NCBI RefSeq assembly: GCF_014334015.1
Contig: NZ_CP060488.1
Coordinates: 4,050,501 to 4,114,500 of the forward strand
Direction of reading: 5' to 3'
DNA length: 64,000 nt
Source of the DNA: Bacteroides sp. M10
GTDB taxonomy: Bacteria > Bacteroidota > Bacteroidia > Bacteroidales > Bacteroidaceae
Of this stretch, positions 53,998 to 64,000 are shown piece after piece. A model generated the notes under the pieces. The model had not been told where the DNA came from. It did no database searches and saw only the letters and a list, made by a program, of their open reading frames with translations. Every line of letters begins with the position of its first letter. Position 1 is the first letter of the stretch. The position numbers and the translations under genes are program-made.

Positions 53998-55263
53998 ATG
54001 AAAAATCTGATTTATACCTTCGTGGGCAACATAGCGCTTGTGTTGTTGACCAGCTGCAGTGCCGAGTTCGAGAATGGAACTCCCGAACCGTGGCAACGCG
54101 AAATCAATCCTAATGAAAATTATGAGTATACCATCAAGCACCCTTGTTTGGTGAATACCGAAGCCGACTTTGAGCGCGCACGCCGTAAAGTGAATGAACG
54201 TGCTGAACCTTGGATTAGCGGTTGGCAAAGATTATGTGACAGCCGATTTGCCCAATTAAGTTACAACCCAAATCCACAAGAGGAAATTGTGCGTCACTCA
54301 AAAGGTGGAAACTTCAATACGGCTGCTTTTGACGCTGGTGCTGCTTATCAGTTGGCTTTACGCTGGAAAATTTCGGGAGATGAAGATTATGCCAAAGCGG
54401 CTATTAAAATTCTGAACGGATGGGCTAAAACTTGTAAGGGGGTGAATTATAAAACATGGCCTGATGACAGCCATCGCCTGCTTGCTGCCGGATTTATCGG
54501 TTACCAGTTTGCTGCTCCTGCTGAACTGATGCGCGACTATGAAGGTTGGAAAACCGAAGATTTCGAAATCTTCAAGAAATGGATAGATAAAACTTTCTAT
54601 CCTATCTGCGATGATTTCTTAGATAACCACTTTAATTCTTCAGCCATTGCAGGTTGGGTGAGTTGGGATCTGCCCGCCATGCTCACCATTCTTTCTATCG
54701 GCGTACTGAACGATGACGATGCCAAGATTAAACAAGCCTTGGAATTTTTCTACCACGGAAAAGGTATGGGGTGTATCGAGTGGTCGGTGAGAGGTATGCA
54801 CGAAGACCCGGAGGGAAAAGTGAAAGGTAGACATTTGGCACAGAGCCAAGAGATGGGTCGCGACCAAGGGCACGCTACTCTCAATGTAGGCTTGCACGCT
54901 TACTTCTGCCGCACGGCCTATAACATGGGAATTGATCTCTTCGCCTACAATGACAATATCATTCTCGATCTCTGCGAATACACGGCCAAGTATAACCTGA
55001 CTTCGACCGAAGATGTGGAGATGCCTTTCGAACCTTATTATCACCCTAAATATGGCTGGCACGAGAAGGTTTCAGCCGATGGTAAGGGGCGTGCCCGTCC
55101 GGGATGGGAACTCCTTTATAACCACTATGCCAAGGTGAAAGGTATGAATGCACCCTATTCGCAAGCCTTTGCCGAAAAAGAACGTCCTGAAGGATATGGT
55201 GAGCGTGGCACTGCTGAAGCCGGCGATTTGGGATTTGGAACATTATTGTATACAGAAGAATAA
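53998..55263 (+). CDS. Alginate-lyase-superfamily lipoprotein (module B)
   Basis: Several in-frame starts exist (TTG 53971, ATG 53983, ATG 53998); ATG 53998 starts a classic lipoprotein signal ending LLTSCSA, giving 421 residues. The toroid shares with the module A paralog the helices 'AAYQLALRWKISGDEDYAKAA' and 'GYQFAAPAELMRDYEGW', and the motif SQEMGRDQGH with R288-H292. Proposed to cleave a uronate-containing glycan at the cell surface or outer membrane. It ends with a GDLGFGTLLY segment like the module A enzyme's LGLGTLMY. Confidence 0.78.
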   Translation: MKNLIYTFVGNIALVLLTSCSAEFENGTPEPWQREINPNENYEYTIKHPCLVNTEADFERARRKVNERAEPWISGWQRLCDSRFAQLSYNPNPQEEIVRHSKGGNFNTAAFDAGAAYQLALRWKISGDEDYAKAAIKILNGWAKTCKGVNYKTWPDDSHRLLAAGFIGYQFAAPAELMRDYEGWKTEDFEIFKKWIDKTFYPICDDFLDNHFNSSAIAGWVSWDLPAMLTILSIGVLNDDDAKIKQALEFFYHGKGMGCIEWSVRGMHEDPEGKVKGRHLAQSQEMGRDQGHATLNVGLHAYFCRTAYNMGIDLFAYNDNIILDLCEYTAKYNLTSTEDVEMPFEPYYHPKYGWHEKVSADGKGRARPGWELLYNHYAKVKGMNAPYSQAFAEKERPEGYGERGTAEAGDLGFGTLLYTEE

Positions 55264-55291
55264 TTTTTTGAGCTTTTCCAACTGATTGCAA

Positions 55292-55320
55292 GGAGTTAAG
55301 AGGTTCGACTTCTTAACTCC
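55292..55320. terminator. Hairpin between lyase-like gene and GH2
   Basis: GGAGTTAAGA (55292-55301) pairs with TCTTAACTCC (55311-55320), 10 bases with a 9-base loop. There is no T-run, so termination efficiency is doubtful. It falls at the point where base composition changes. Confidence 0.45.
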
Positions 55321-55337
55321 CTGATACTATTCAATGA

Positions 55338-58502
<3,165 letters not shown>

Positions 58503-58530
58503 ATAATTTAAATAGTATTGAGTAAATGCG

Positions 58531-58590
58531 ATTGTCTCTTCGTATTTGTCTATAAAATATATAGCAAATATGGAAGAGACAATTTTTATT
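58531..58590 (+). terminator. Intrinsic terminator after GH2
   Basis: Arms of about 18 bases at 58531-58548 and 58564-58583 pair with one small bulge and are followed by TTTTTATT. The remaining 200 bases to the next gene hold only the module C regulator promoter. Confidence 0.8.
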
Positions 58591-58752
58591 AGTTATATTT
58601 ATCACTTGTACGGTTCTCATCACCTACTATCTATAAAGTGTCAGACATTGATGCAGATGCGTCATTGAAGGTTCGTATCGAACAATAGCCGATTTAAAAT
58701 GGGATTTTTCTCATTTTAATAAAAGATATATTCTCTTTTGGAGAATTTTATG

Positions 58753-58760
58753 TAAGTTTG
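58753..58760 (+). promoter_or_regulatory. -7 box (TAAGTTTG) of the module C regulator
   Basis: A TAnnTTTG match in the context ATTTTATGTAAGTTTG, which closely resembles ATTTTATGTAGGTTTG at the module B regulator promoter. The predicted start is near 58767. Confidence 0.6.
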
Positions 58761-58773
58761 TCACATGTTTAAT

Positions 58774-58797
58774 ATGAAAAAAGCCCATTGTAGGTGA
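58774..58797 (+). CDS. Possible 7-codon leader peptide overlapping the regulator start
   Basis: ATG 58774 opens a seven-codon frame (MKKAHCR) whose TGA (58795-58797) overlaps the GTG start of the regulator at 58794. The GTGA overlap is typical of translational coupling. It is very short, so it could be chance. Confidence 0.3.
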   Translation: MKKAHCR

Positions 58798-61619
58798 AAA
58801 ACACGATTAAATATCTGATTCTTTTAATAATGTGTTTGGCTTGCGGTGTAAAACTACAAGCCCAAGATTACACGTTCCGTAATGTCGTGATGTCCGACGG
58901 TCTTTCCGGGTTGTTGGTGAACGCTATTTATAAAGATTCGGAGGGCTTTGTCTGGCTAGGAACGGATAACTGTCTCGACCGTTTCGATGGAGTAAAAGTA
59001 CGCCATTTTGAATTCCGGGGCATTGAATCAGGAAGAAAGAAACGGGTAAACAGCGTTACAGAAACAGCCAACAAACAACTGTGGGTAGGAAATGGAATCG
59101 GACTTTGGCGATTGAACCGTACAAGTAGCCAATTGGAAAGAATTGTCCCCGAAAAGATAGATTTTGCCGTAAATACTTTGTTGGCTAATGAGGATATTCT
59201 TTATATTGGAACAGAGAAAGGCTTATTCATTCATAAAGACGGTCAATTACTACAGGTCTTGACAGACCGGAATATGCTTGCCGCCTGTAACAGAATCATG
59301 GATATTTGTCTGAATGAAGATAAAACCGTATTATGGCTGGCTACGGTGCAGGGGCTGTACTCTTATTCACTGAAAGATGGAAAGATTGATTCCTGGCATT
59401 TTCAGGAGAATGTGCCCGAAGCCGATTATTTCCGTTGCCTGACCCGTATCGGAGAAACTCTTTATCTGGGCACAATGAGCCAAGGTGTAGTGCGTTTCGA
59501 TATAAAAAAGGAAACATTCTCTCATACGGTATCTTTAGGCTGCGATGTCATTTCTGACATATCCAGCGATGGGAAAGAGACTGTGTATATAGCTACTGAC
59601 GGTAATGGCGTCCACTTCCTTTCACACAAAGACCAACAAGTGACACGTCGTTTCTACCATGATGTCAATGATAAGGAAGGAATTCGCAGTAATTCTATTT
59701 ACTCCTTACTTGTAGATGATAGAGGTGCTGTCTGGGTGGGGCATTTTCAGGCAGGGCTGGATTATTCACTCTATCAGAACGGCCTTTTCCGCACGTATGA
59801 CTATCCACCTTTGTTCAATTCGGCAAATCTTTCCATTCGTTCTTTCGTAAACAGAGGGCAAGAGAAAGTCATCGGTTCACGTGACGGTTTGTTTTATATA
59901 AACGAAGCTACCGGAGTAGTGAAAAGTTTTGTAAAGCCCGTTTTAACTTCAGATCTGATACTGACAATCAGCTTCTATCAAGGAGAATATTATATCGGTA
60001 CGTATGGTGGCGGTATGATGGTACTGAATCCGGGAACATTATCTCTGAAATATTTTGCACAGGGCGATACGGAGCTTTTTCAAAAAGGACATATATTCTG
60101 TGTGAAACCGGATGCAAAAGGAAATCTTTGGATAGGGACCTCACAAGGACTCTTCTGTTATAACGGACAGACCAAACAGATCAAACACTTTACCAGTGCT
60201 AACTCCCAACTGCCGGAGGGCAATGTGTATGAAGTAAGTTTTGATTCTACGGGCAAAGGATGGATTGCTACTGAAACCGGTATGTGTATTTATGATCCGG
60301 CTTCTCAAAGTTTACGCTCTAATGTGTTTCCGGAGGGATTCGTTCATCGGGATAAAGTGCGTACTATCTACGAAGATGCTGAACACAATCTCTATTTTAT
60401 CCGTGAGAAAGGGAGTCTGTTTACATCTACTTTAACGATGGATCGTTTCCAGAATCGCTCTATCTTTTCTACTCTTCCGGACAATTCGCTGATGTCTGTT
60501 ATAGAAGATAACCAAGGTTGGCTGTGGGTGGCCTGCAATGATGGGTTGTTGCGTATCAAAGAAGAAGGGGAGGAGTATGATGCTTTCACCTTCAATGATG
60601 GAGTGCCGGGACCAACTTTTACGAATGGAGCCGCTTATAAAGATGAAAAAGGACTATTGTGGTTTGGTAACACCAAAGGACTGATTTATGTTGATCCGAA
60701 ACGTGTGGACGAAGTGCGTGGCAAGGTTCGTCCGATTGTATTTACCGATATACTGGCTAATGGCGTACCTTTTACCAGTTCCTCTTTGAAATACAACCAG
60801 AATAATTTGACTTTCTGTTTCACAGATTTCGCCTATGGTCTGCCATCTGCCTTACTATATGAATATCGATTGGAGGGAGTGGACAAAGACTGGAAATTAT
60901 TGGCTGCACAGAACGAAGTCTCTTATTACGGACTTTCTTCCGGAACTTATACTTTTCGGGTACGTCTTCCGGGAAATGAGCAATCGGAAGCTATCTGTCA
61001 AGTGACAGTACGCCCTATGATACCTTGGTGGGGATGGGCACTTTCCATTTTATTAATCGTAGGAATTATAGCCTTTATACGGTATTATGTTTGGAAACGT
61101 ATGCGTCGTTTGCTTGCTTCCTCTGCTTCGTCGATTTCGACATCAACGGAGGAGGAAATACAACAGAGAGAACAAACTGTAGAACATCCGGAAGTAATTT
61201 CAGAGCAACAATCTTCCGCTGTTGAAGAGAAATATAAGACCAATAGACTGACCGAAGAGGAATGTAAAGAACTTCATAAGAAACTGGTGGCTTATGTAGA
61301 GAAAGAAAAGCCATATATCAATCCCGACTTAAAAATGGGGGACTTGGCTTCTGCATTGGATACTTCTTCACATTCATTATCGTATCTTTTGAACCAGTAT
61401 CTTAATCAGTCTTACTATGACTTCATCAATGAATACCGTGTTACCCAATTCAAAAAGATGGTAGCGGATAGCCAATATTCCCGCTATACTTTGACTGCAC
61501 TGGCAGAACTTTGTGGTTTTAGTTCGCGTGCTTCTTTCTTCCGTTCATTTAAAAAGAGTACGGGAGTTACTCCGAATGAATACATCCGTAGTATAGGCGG
61601 AACAGCCAAAGAAGAGTAA
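58794..61619 (+). CDS. Membrane propeller-sensor/AraC regulator lacking kinase and receiver domains (module C)
   Basis: 941 residues from GTG 58794; no in-frame ATG gives as good a signal peptide (MKNTIKYLILLIMCLACGVKLQAQ). Architecture and repeats match the module B regulator: Reg_prop propellers (GFVWLGTDNCLDRFDG, GAVWVGHFQAGLDY, GWLWVACNDGLLRI), Y_Y_Y domain, one membrane span near 742-770, an acidic/Ser/Thr/Gln linker, and an AraC domain from about 825 ending in ITPNEYIRS-like TPNEYIRSIGG. No HisKA, HATPase or receiver. It likely controls the sigma-SusC genes that follow, through the operator shared with module B. Confidence 0.88.
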   Translation: MKNTIKYLILLIMCLACGVKLQAQDYTFRNVVMSDGLSGLLVNAIYKDSEGFVWLGTDNCLDRFDGVKVRHFEFRGIESGRKKRVNSVTETANKQLWVGNGIGLWRLNRTSSQLERIVPEKIDFAVNTLLANEDILYIGTEKGLFIHKDGQLLQVLTDRNMLAACNRIMDICLNEDKTVLWLATVQGLYSYSLKDGKIDSWHFQENVPEADYFRCLTRIGETLYLGTMSQGVVRFDIKKETFSHTVSLGCDVISDISSDGKETVYIATDGNGVHFLSHKDQQVTRRFYHDVNDKEGIRSNSIYSLLVDDRGAVWVGHFQAGLDYSLYQNGLFRTYDYPPLFNSANLSIRSFVNRGQEKVIGSRDGLFYINEATGVVKSFVKPVLTSDLILTISFYQGEYYIGTYGGGMMVLNPGTLSLKYFAQGDTELFQKGHIFCVKPDAKGNLWIGTSQGLFCYNGQTKQIKHFTSANSQLPEGNVYEVSFDSTGKGWIATETGMCIYDPASQSLRSNVFPEGFVHRDKVRTIYEDAEHNLYFIREKGSLFTSTLTMDRFQNRSIFSTLPDNSLMSVIEDNQGWLWVACNDGLLRIKEEGEEYDAFTFNDGVPGPTFTNGAAYKDEKGLLWFGNTKGLIYVDPKRVDEVRGKVRPIVFTDILANGVPFTSSSLKYNQNNLTFCFTDFAYGLPSALLYEYRLEGVDKDWKLLAAQNEVSYYGLSSGTYTFRVRLPGNEQSEAICQVTVRPMIPWWGWALSILLIVGIIAFIRYYVWKRMRRLLASSASSISTSTEEEIQQREQTVEHPEVISEQQSSAVEEKYKTNRLTEEECKELHKKLVAYVEKEKPYINPDLKMGDLASALDTSSHSLSYLLNQYLNQSYYDFINEYRVTQFKKMVADSQYSRYTLTALAELCGFSSRASFFRSFKKSTGVTPNEYIRSIGGTAKEE

Positions 61620-61663
61620 CTTTTCGACTTATTATCTCTGAAATCTATTTTGCACCCATATTC

Positions 61664-61710
61664 CCTTCACCCTTCACTTCTCCCTGTTCATTGGGGATAG
61701 AGGGTGAAGG
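61664..61710. terminator. Hairpin after the module C regulator
   Basis: CCTTCACCCT (61664-61673) and AGGGTGAAGG (61701-61710) pair perfectly. The T-content after it is poor, so it is only a possible terminator. Confidence 0.4.
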
Positions 61711-61759
61711 TTCTTGATTCACTAAGTGACTTTCTTCCTTTCACTTGTTTCTTTCCATT

Positions 61760-61927
61760 ATCTATTAATAGATAAGTTCTTCTTCTCCCTATATAAACTT
61801 CTTTTGGTCCTATTGCAAAGTTGTTTTTTATAGGGAGTAATCTATAAACGAAAGCTTTGTTTTTATAAATGAAACTTGCGTTTATAAAAACAAAGCTTGC
61901 AATTATATAATTGAAGCTTGCATTTAT
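61760..61927 (-). repeat. 168-bp modular array of 21-22-bp units (copy 2, inverted)
   Basis: Read on the minus strand, it has the same plan as 10186-10353: four 21-bp units (boundaries 61844, 61865, 61886, 61907), one 21-bp unit, then three 22-bp units, the last identical over 19 bases (61760-61778). The AACTTTGCAATAGGA unit (61808-61822) is one unit position earlier than in copy 1. It lies in the 699-base gap between regulator and sigma gene; this gap also holds a hairpin at 62014-62038 and the candidate operator. Confidence 0.75.
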
Positions 61928-62013
61928 AGTTTACCCTTAATCAAACGTAACTTTGCAATAAGTGCAAAGCAAGTTTGTCTTTAATGAAATGAAAGTTTTC
62001 TTTTAATGTTTAT

Positions 62014-62038
62014 GTCTCATCAAAGCCGTTGATGAGAC
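62014..62038. other. Hairpin-forming inverted repeat
   Basis: GTCTCATCAA (62014-62023) and TTGATGAGAC (62029-62038) pair perfectly with a 5-base loop. The arms share the GTCTCA core of the operator candidate at 62139, so it may be another binding site. Confidence 0.45.
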
Positions 62039-62138
62039 AATGAATCGGTAAGATCGTGAAATGGTGAGATTGAAAAGGAGAGAAAGGTAAGGGCAAACAG
62101 GTGTAAGTGGAGCGAAAATGCATAGATTTTAGTGTGTG

Positions 62139-62200
62139 GAGTCTCATTTTATAAAGTGATACTCTATTTAATGTGAATATAACTTGTTGATAATGAGAAG
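62139..62200 (+). promoter_or_regulatory. Candidate two-part operator upstream of the module C sigma gene
   Basis: GAGTCTCA (62139-62146)/TGATACTC (62157-62164) is an inverted repeat with one mismatch, followed by AACTTGTTGATAATGAGAAG at 62181-62200. It aligns with the module B element at a constant offset; the inverted repeat ends 116 bases before the -7 box, as in module B. Confidence 0.6.
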
Positions 62201-62279
62201 AGTGTATTTAAATAAGTCTAACTAGATTCGTTGAGATTGATCCGCTTTATTTTACGACCGTTATATCCGAAATCCCCTC

Positions 62280-62287
62280 TATATTTG
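62280..62287 (+). promoter_or_regulatory. -7 box (TATATTTG) of module C sigma operon
   Basis: It matches TAnnTTTG and puts the transcript start near 62294. This excludes the GTG at 62292 and supports ATG 62319 as the sigma start. Confidence 0.65.
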
Positions 62288-62318
62288 CATCGTGATTAAA
62301 ACCGAAAAAGATAGTATT

Positions 62319-62834
62319 ATGGAGACAATAGCTAACACTTACGACGACATTATCACCCGTTCTTATGAAGAATATTATCAGGTGATTCTTACCTATATTA
62401 CTTATCGTATCACTCATCGCTACGAAGCGGAGGATCTAACCCAAGATGTATTTGTACGTCTGCTGGACTACAAACAAATGCTCCGTCCCGACACAGTGAA
62501 ATATTTTCTGTTCACTATTGCCCGCAATATTGTAATCGACTATATCCGTCGTTATTATAAGAAGCAGGAGATAGACAGCTACATCTATGATACTATGTCT
62601 ACTTCTACCAATGAAACCGAAGAAAAAATTATCGGTGATGATTTAATGACAATGGAACGGACCCGTCTGGCTGCCATGCCCGAACAACGTCGGTTAATTT
62701 ATACATTAAGCCGTTTCGAAAATAAAACTTCTCCGGAAATCGCTAATGAACTGAATCTAAGTTGTAGGACGGTAGAAAACCACCTATTCCTTGGACGTCG
62801 TGAAATGCGCGAATTCTTCCGAAATTGTATATAA
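62319..62834 (+). CDS. ECF-type RNA polymerase sigma factor (module C)
   Basis: An open frame begins with GTG at 62292, but promoter position and comparison favour ATG 62319, giving 171 residues, the same length as the module B sigma. Region 2: EAEDLTQDVFVRLLDYKQML and ARNIVIDYIRRYYK. Region 4: MPEQRRLIYTLSRF...LSCRTVENHLFLGRREM. No anti-sigma gene adjoins it. SusC starts 133 bases after its stop. Confidence 0.92.
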   Translation: METIANTYDDIITRSYEEYYQVILTYITYRITHRYEAEDLTQDVFVRLLDYKQMLRPDTVKYFLFTIARNIVIDYIRRYYKKQEIDSYIYDTMSTSTNETEEKIIGDDLMTMERTRLAAMPEQRRLIYTLSRFENKTSPEIANELNLSCRTVENHLFLGRREMREFFRNCI

Positions 62835-62866
62835 TCTTATTCATTAATAAATAACCCTTTGTGCTT

Positions 62867-62962
62867 ATGGAAAAGGAGTCAGAATTTACAAAGAGGCACC
62901 TGTATGCCTTACCTTATTTTAGAGAACAAAAATTTAATACTATTTTTAAACCTCAAATTTAA
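62867..62962 (+). CDS. Possible 31-residue small ORF between sigma and SusC
   Basis: ATG 62867 opens a frame that ends at TAA 62960-62962, four bases before the SusC ATG. The peptide is charged, with no signal or membrane segment, and no family is recognised. Modules A and B have no counterpart. It may be chance or a coupling leader. Confidence 0.2.
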   Translation: MEKESEFTKRHLYALPYFREQKFNTIFKPQI

Positions 62963-62966
62963 TTTT

Positions 62967-64000
62967 ATGAAACGAAGAGGATTAATATTTAATTCGCGAC
63001 CTAACAAGACAGCTGTGTTTGCGTTAGGATTAATGCTGGGACTTTGTCCTGTTTCAAAGGCATGGGCTGATACAAACATGAACGATAGTCAAGTAGTGGC
63101 ACAGGCTCAAAAGAAAGTGAAAGGTCAAGTCGTTGATGCAATGGGCGAGCCATTGATTGGCGTGAATATTACTGTAATAGGTGGGACAGAAGGAACGATT
63201 ACAGATATCGACGGAAATTATACAATTGGTGTATCTGCTGGAGCCAAGTTGAAATTCAGCTATATCGGTTATAAAGATCAGATCATAGATGTAGCTTCGC
63301 AAACTGTGATAAATGTAAAGTTGCAAGAAGATAGCGAAGTATTGGATGAAGTTGTAGTAGTGGGATATGGTTCACAGAAGAAGGAAACATTGACAGGTGC
63401 TGTAACGGTGGTATCTGATAAAATGTTGAAGAATAAAGGAACGATGTCAAGTCCGTTACAGGCAATGCAGGGTCAGGTTCCGGGTGTGACGATTACTCGT
63501 AATTCAGCTGCTCCGGGAGATGAAAGCTGGGGCTTGAAATTGCGTGGTTCTGTTTCTGCAAATAATGCGGAGCCGTTGATCGTTATTGACGGAGTTGCTT
63601 ATGATGGCGTAAATGCATTGCGTAATATCAACCCTTCCGATATACAGTCTATCAACTTTCTGAAAGATGCATCGGCAGCTATTTACGGTTCCCGTGCCGC
63701 AGGTGGTGTGGTATTGGTAACCACCAAACAGGCAAAGGAAGGAAAAGCGAGAATAGAGTATAGCGGTTCATACACTTATAAGATGGTGGGATTGCAGCCG
63801 GAACTGATGACAATGAACGAATGGGCGAATGCTGTGTTGCAGACTTGTCAGAATGACGGTCAGCCGGATTCTTATTCATGGGTGAAATATGCGAAAATGG
63901 CATTGGCCAGTGAAGGTAAATACATTGATTTGGATCACAGTGCAAATCCTTTTGCTCCCGGCTATTCAGATGTAATGGATTTCGTGTTTATGGATACCAA
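62967..64000 (+). CDS. SusC-like TonB-dependent transporter, 5' part (module C, cut by right edge)
   Basis: The frame starts at ATG 62967 (MKRRGLIFNSRPNKTAVFAL) and stays open to the window end, so 344 residues are visible. The signal peptide ends near SKAWA. A CarboxypepD_reg domain (VKGQVVDAMGEPLIGVNITV), 'LDEVVVVGYGSQKKETLTGA' and the plug (QGQVPGVTITRNSAAPGDES, EPLIVIDGVAYDG, NFLKDASAAIYGS) follow. It is closest in this window to the module B SusC. No STN domain. A SusD is expected just beyond the window. Confidence 0.95.
   Translation, partial: MKRRGLIFNSRPNKTAVFALGLMLGLCPVSKAWADTNMNDSQVVAQAQKKVKGQVVDAMGEPLIGVNITVIGGTEGTITDIDGNYTIGVSAGAKLKFSYIGYKDQIIDVASQTVINVKLQEDSEVLDEVVVVGYGSQKKETLTGAVTVVSDKMLKNKGTMSSPLQAMQGQVPGVTITRNSAAPGDESWGLKLRGSVSANNAEPLIVIDGVAYDGVNALRNINPSDIQSINFLKDASAAIYGSRAAGGVVLVTTKQAKEGKARIEYSGSYTYKMVGLQPELMTMNEWANAVLQTCQNDGQPDSYSWVKYAKMALASEGKYIDLDHSANPFAPGYSDVMDFVFMDT

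Noticed and set aside
62292..62318. Sigma factor start at GTG 62292
   Set aside because: It lies at or before the predicted transcript start, and ATG 62319 gives the same length as the module B sigma.

Overview
The window looks like a Bacteroides chromosome segment. The reasons are repeated SusC/SusD pairs, hybrid two-component regulators, short -7 boxes of the TAnnTTTG type, moderate-to-low GC, and lipoproteins with Bacteroidetes-style signal peptides. No rRNA, tRNA, phage, transposase or CRISPR locus was seen.

Layout. (1) 1-8338 is ordinary envelope sequence: the 3' end of an unidentified gene; a three-gene cluster (DUF3575 barrel, OmpA-like/TPR protein, four-repeat outer-membrane barrel protein) closed by a strong terminator; then a DUF5690 membrane protein with a Porin_O_P porin. 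(2) 8382-29058 is polysaccharide-utilization module A: remnant of an old regulator, GH28-like enzyme, alginate-lyase-superfamily enzyme with CBM6-like tail, full HTCS, small lipoprotein, ECF sigma, SusC, SusD, two IPT-stalked surface lipoproteins, a second alginate-lyase-like lipoprotein and a second GH28-like enzyme. (3) 29518-32557 holds mannonate dehydratase (uxuA) and an SDR mannonate/fructuronate oxidoreductase, divergent from an AraC regulator. (4) 32643-43747 holds GH97, an esterase-like protein, an oppositely oriented HipA-like kinase/DUF3037 pair, GH127, a beta-lactamase/alpha-beta hydrolase fusion broken by an amber codon, and a heparinase II/III-like protein. (5) 43875-58502 is module B: a transmembrane sensor/AraC regulator without kinase or receiver domains, ECF sigma, SusC, SusD, Ig-like lipoprotein, a third alginate-lyase-like lipoprotein and a GH2 enzyme. 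(6) 58794-64000 is module C: a second kinase-less sensor/AraC regulator, ECF sigma and a SusC cut by the window edge.

How it may work (inference). SusC/SusD and the stalked lipoproteins capture a uronic-acid-containing glycan. Lyase-like and GH enzymes cut it. UxuA and its SDR partner route glucuronate-derived sugar through fructuronate and mannonate to 2-keto-3-deoxygluconate. The absence of sulfatases argues against sulfated glycans, but the actual substrate cannot be named from sequence.

Most unusual points: three successive sensor-regulator + ECF-sigma + SusC modules with no anti-sigma gene or STN domain; two membrane regulators that join a propeller sensor directly to an AraC domain; a shared two-part sequence at identical distance upstream of the module B and C sigma promoters; two inverted 168-bp modular arrays of 21-22-bp units bracketing the locus, with a related six-unit array in its middle; and an amber-interrupted bifunctional hydrolase.
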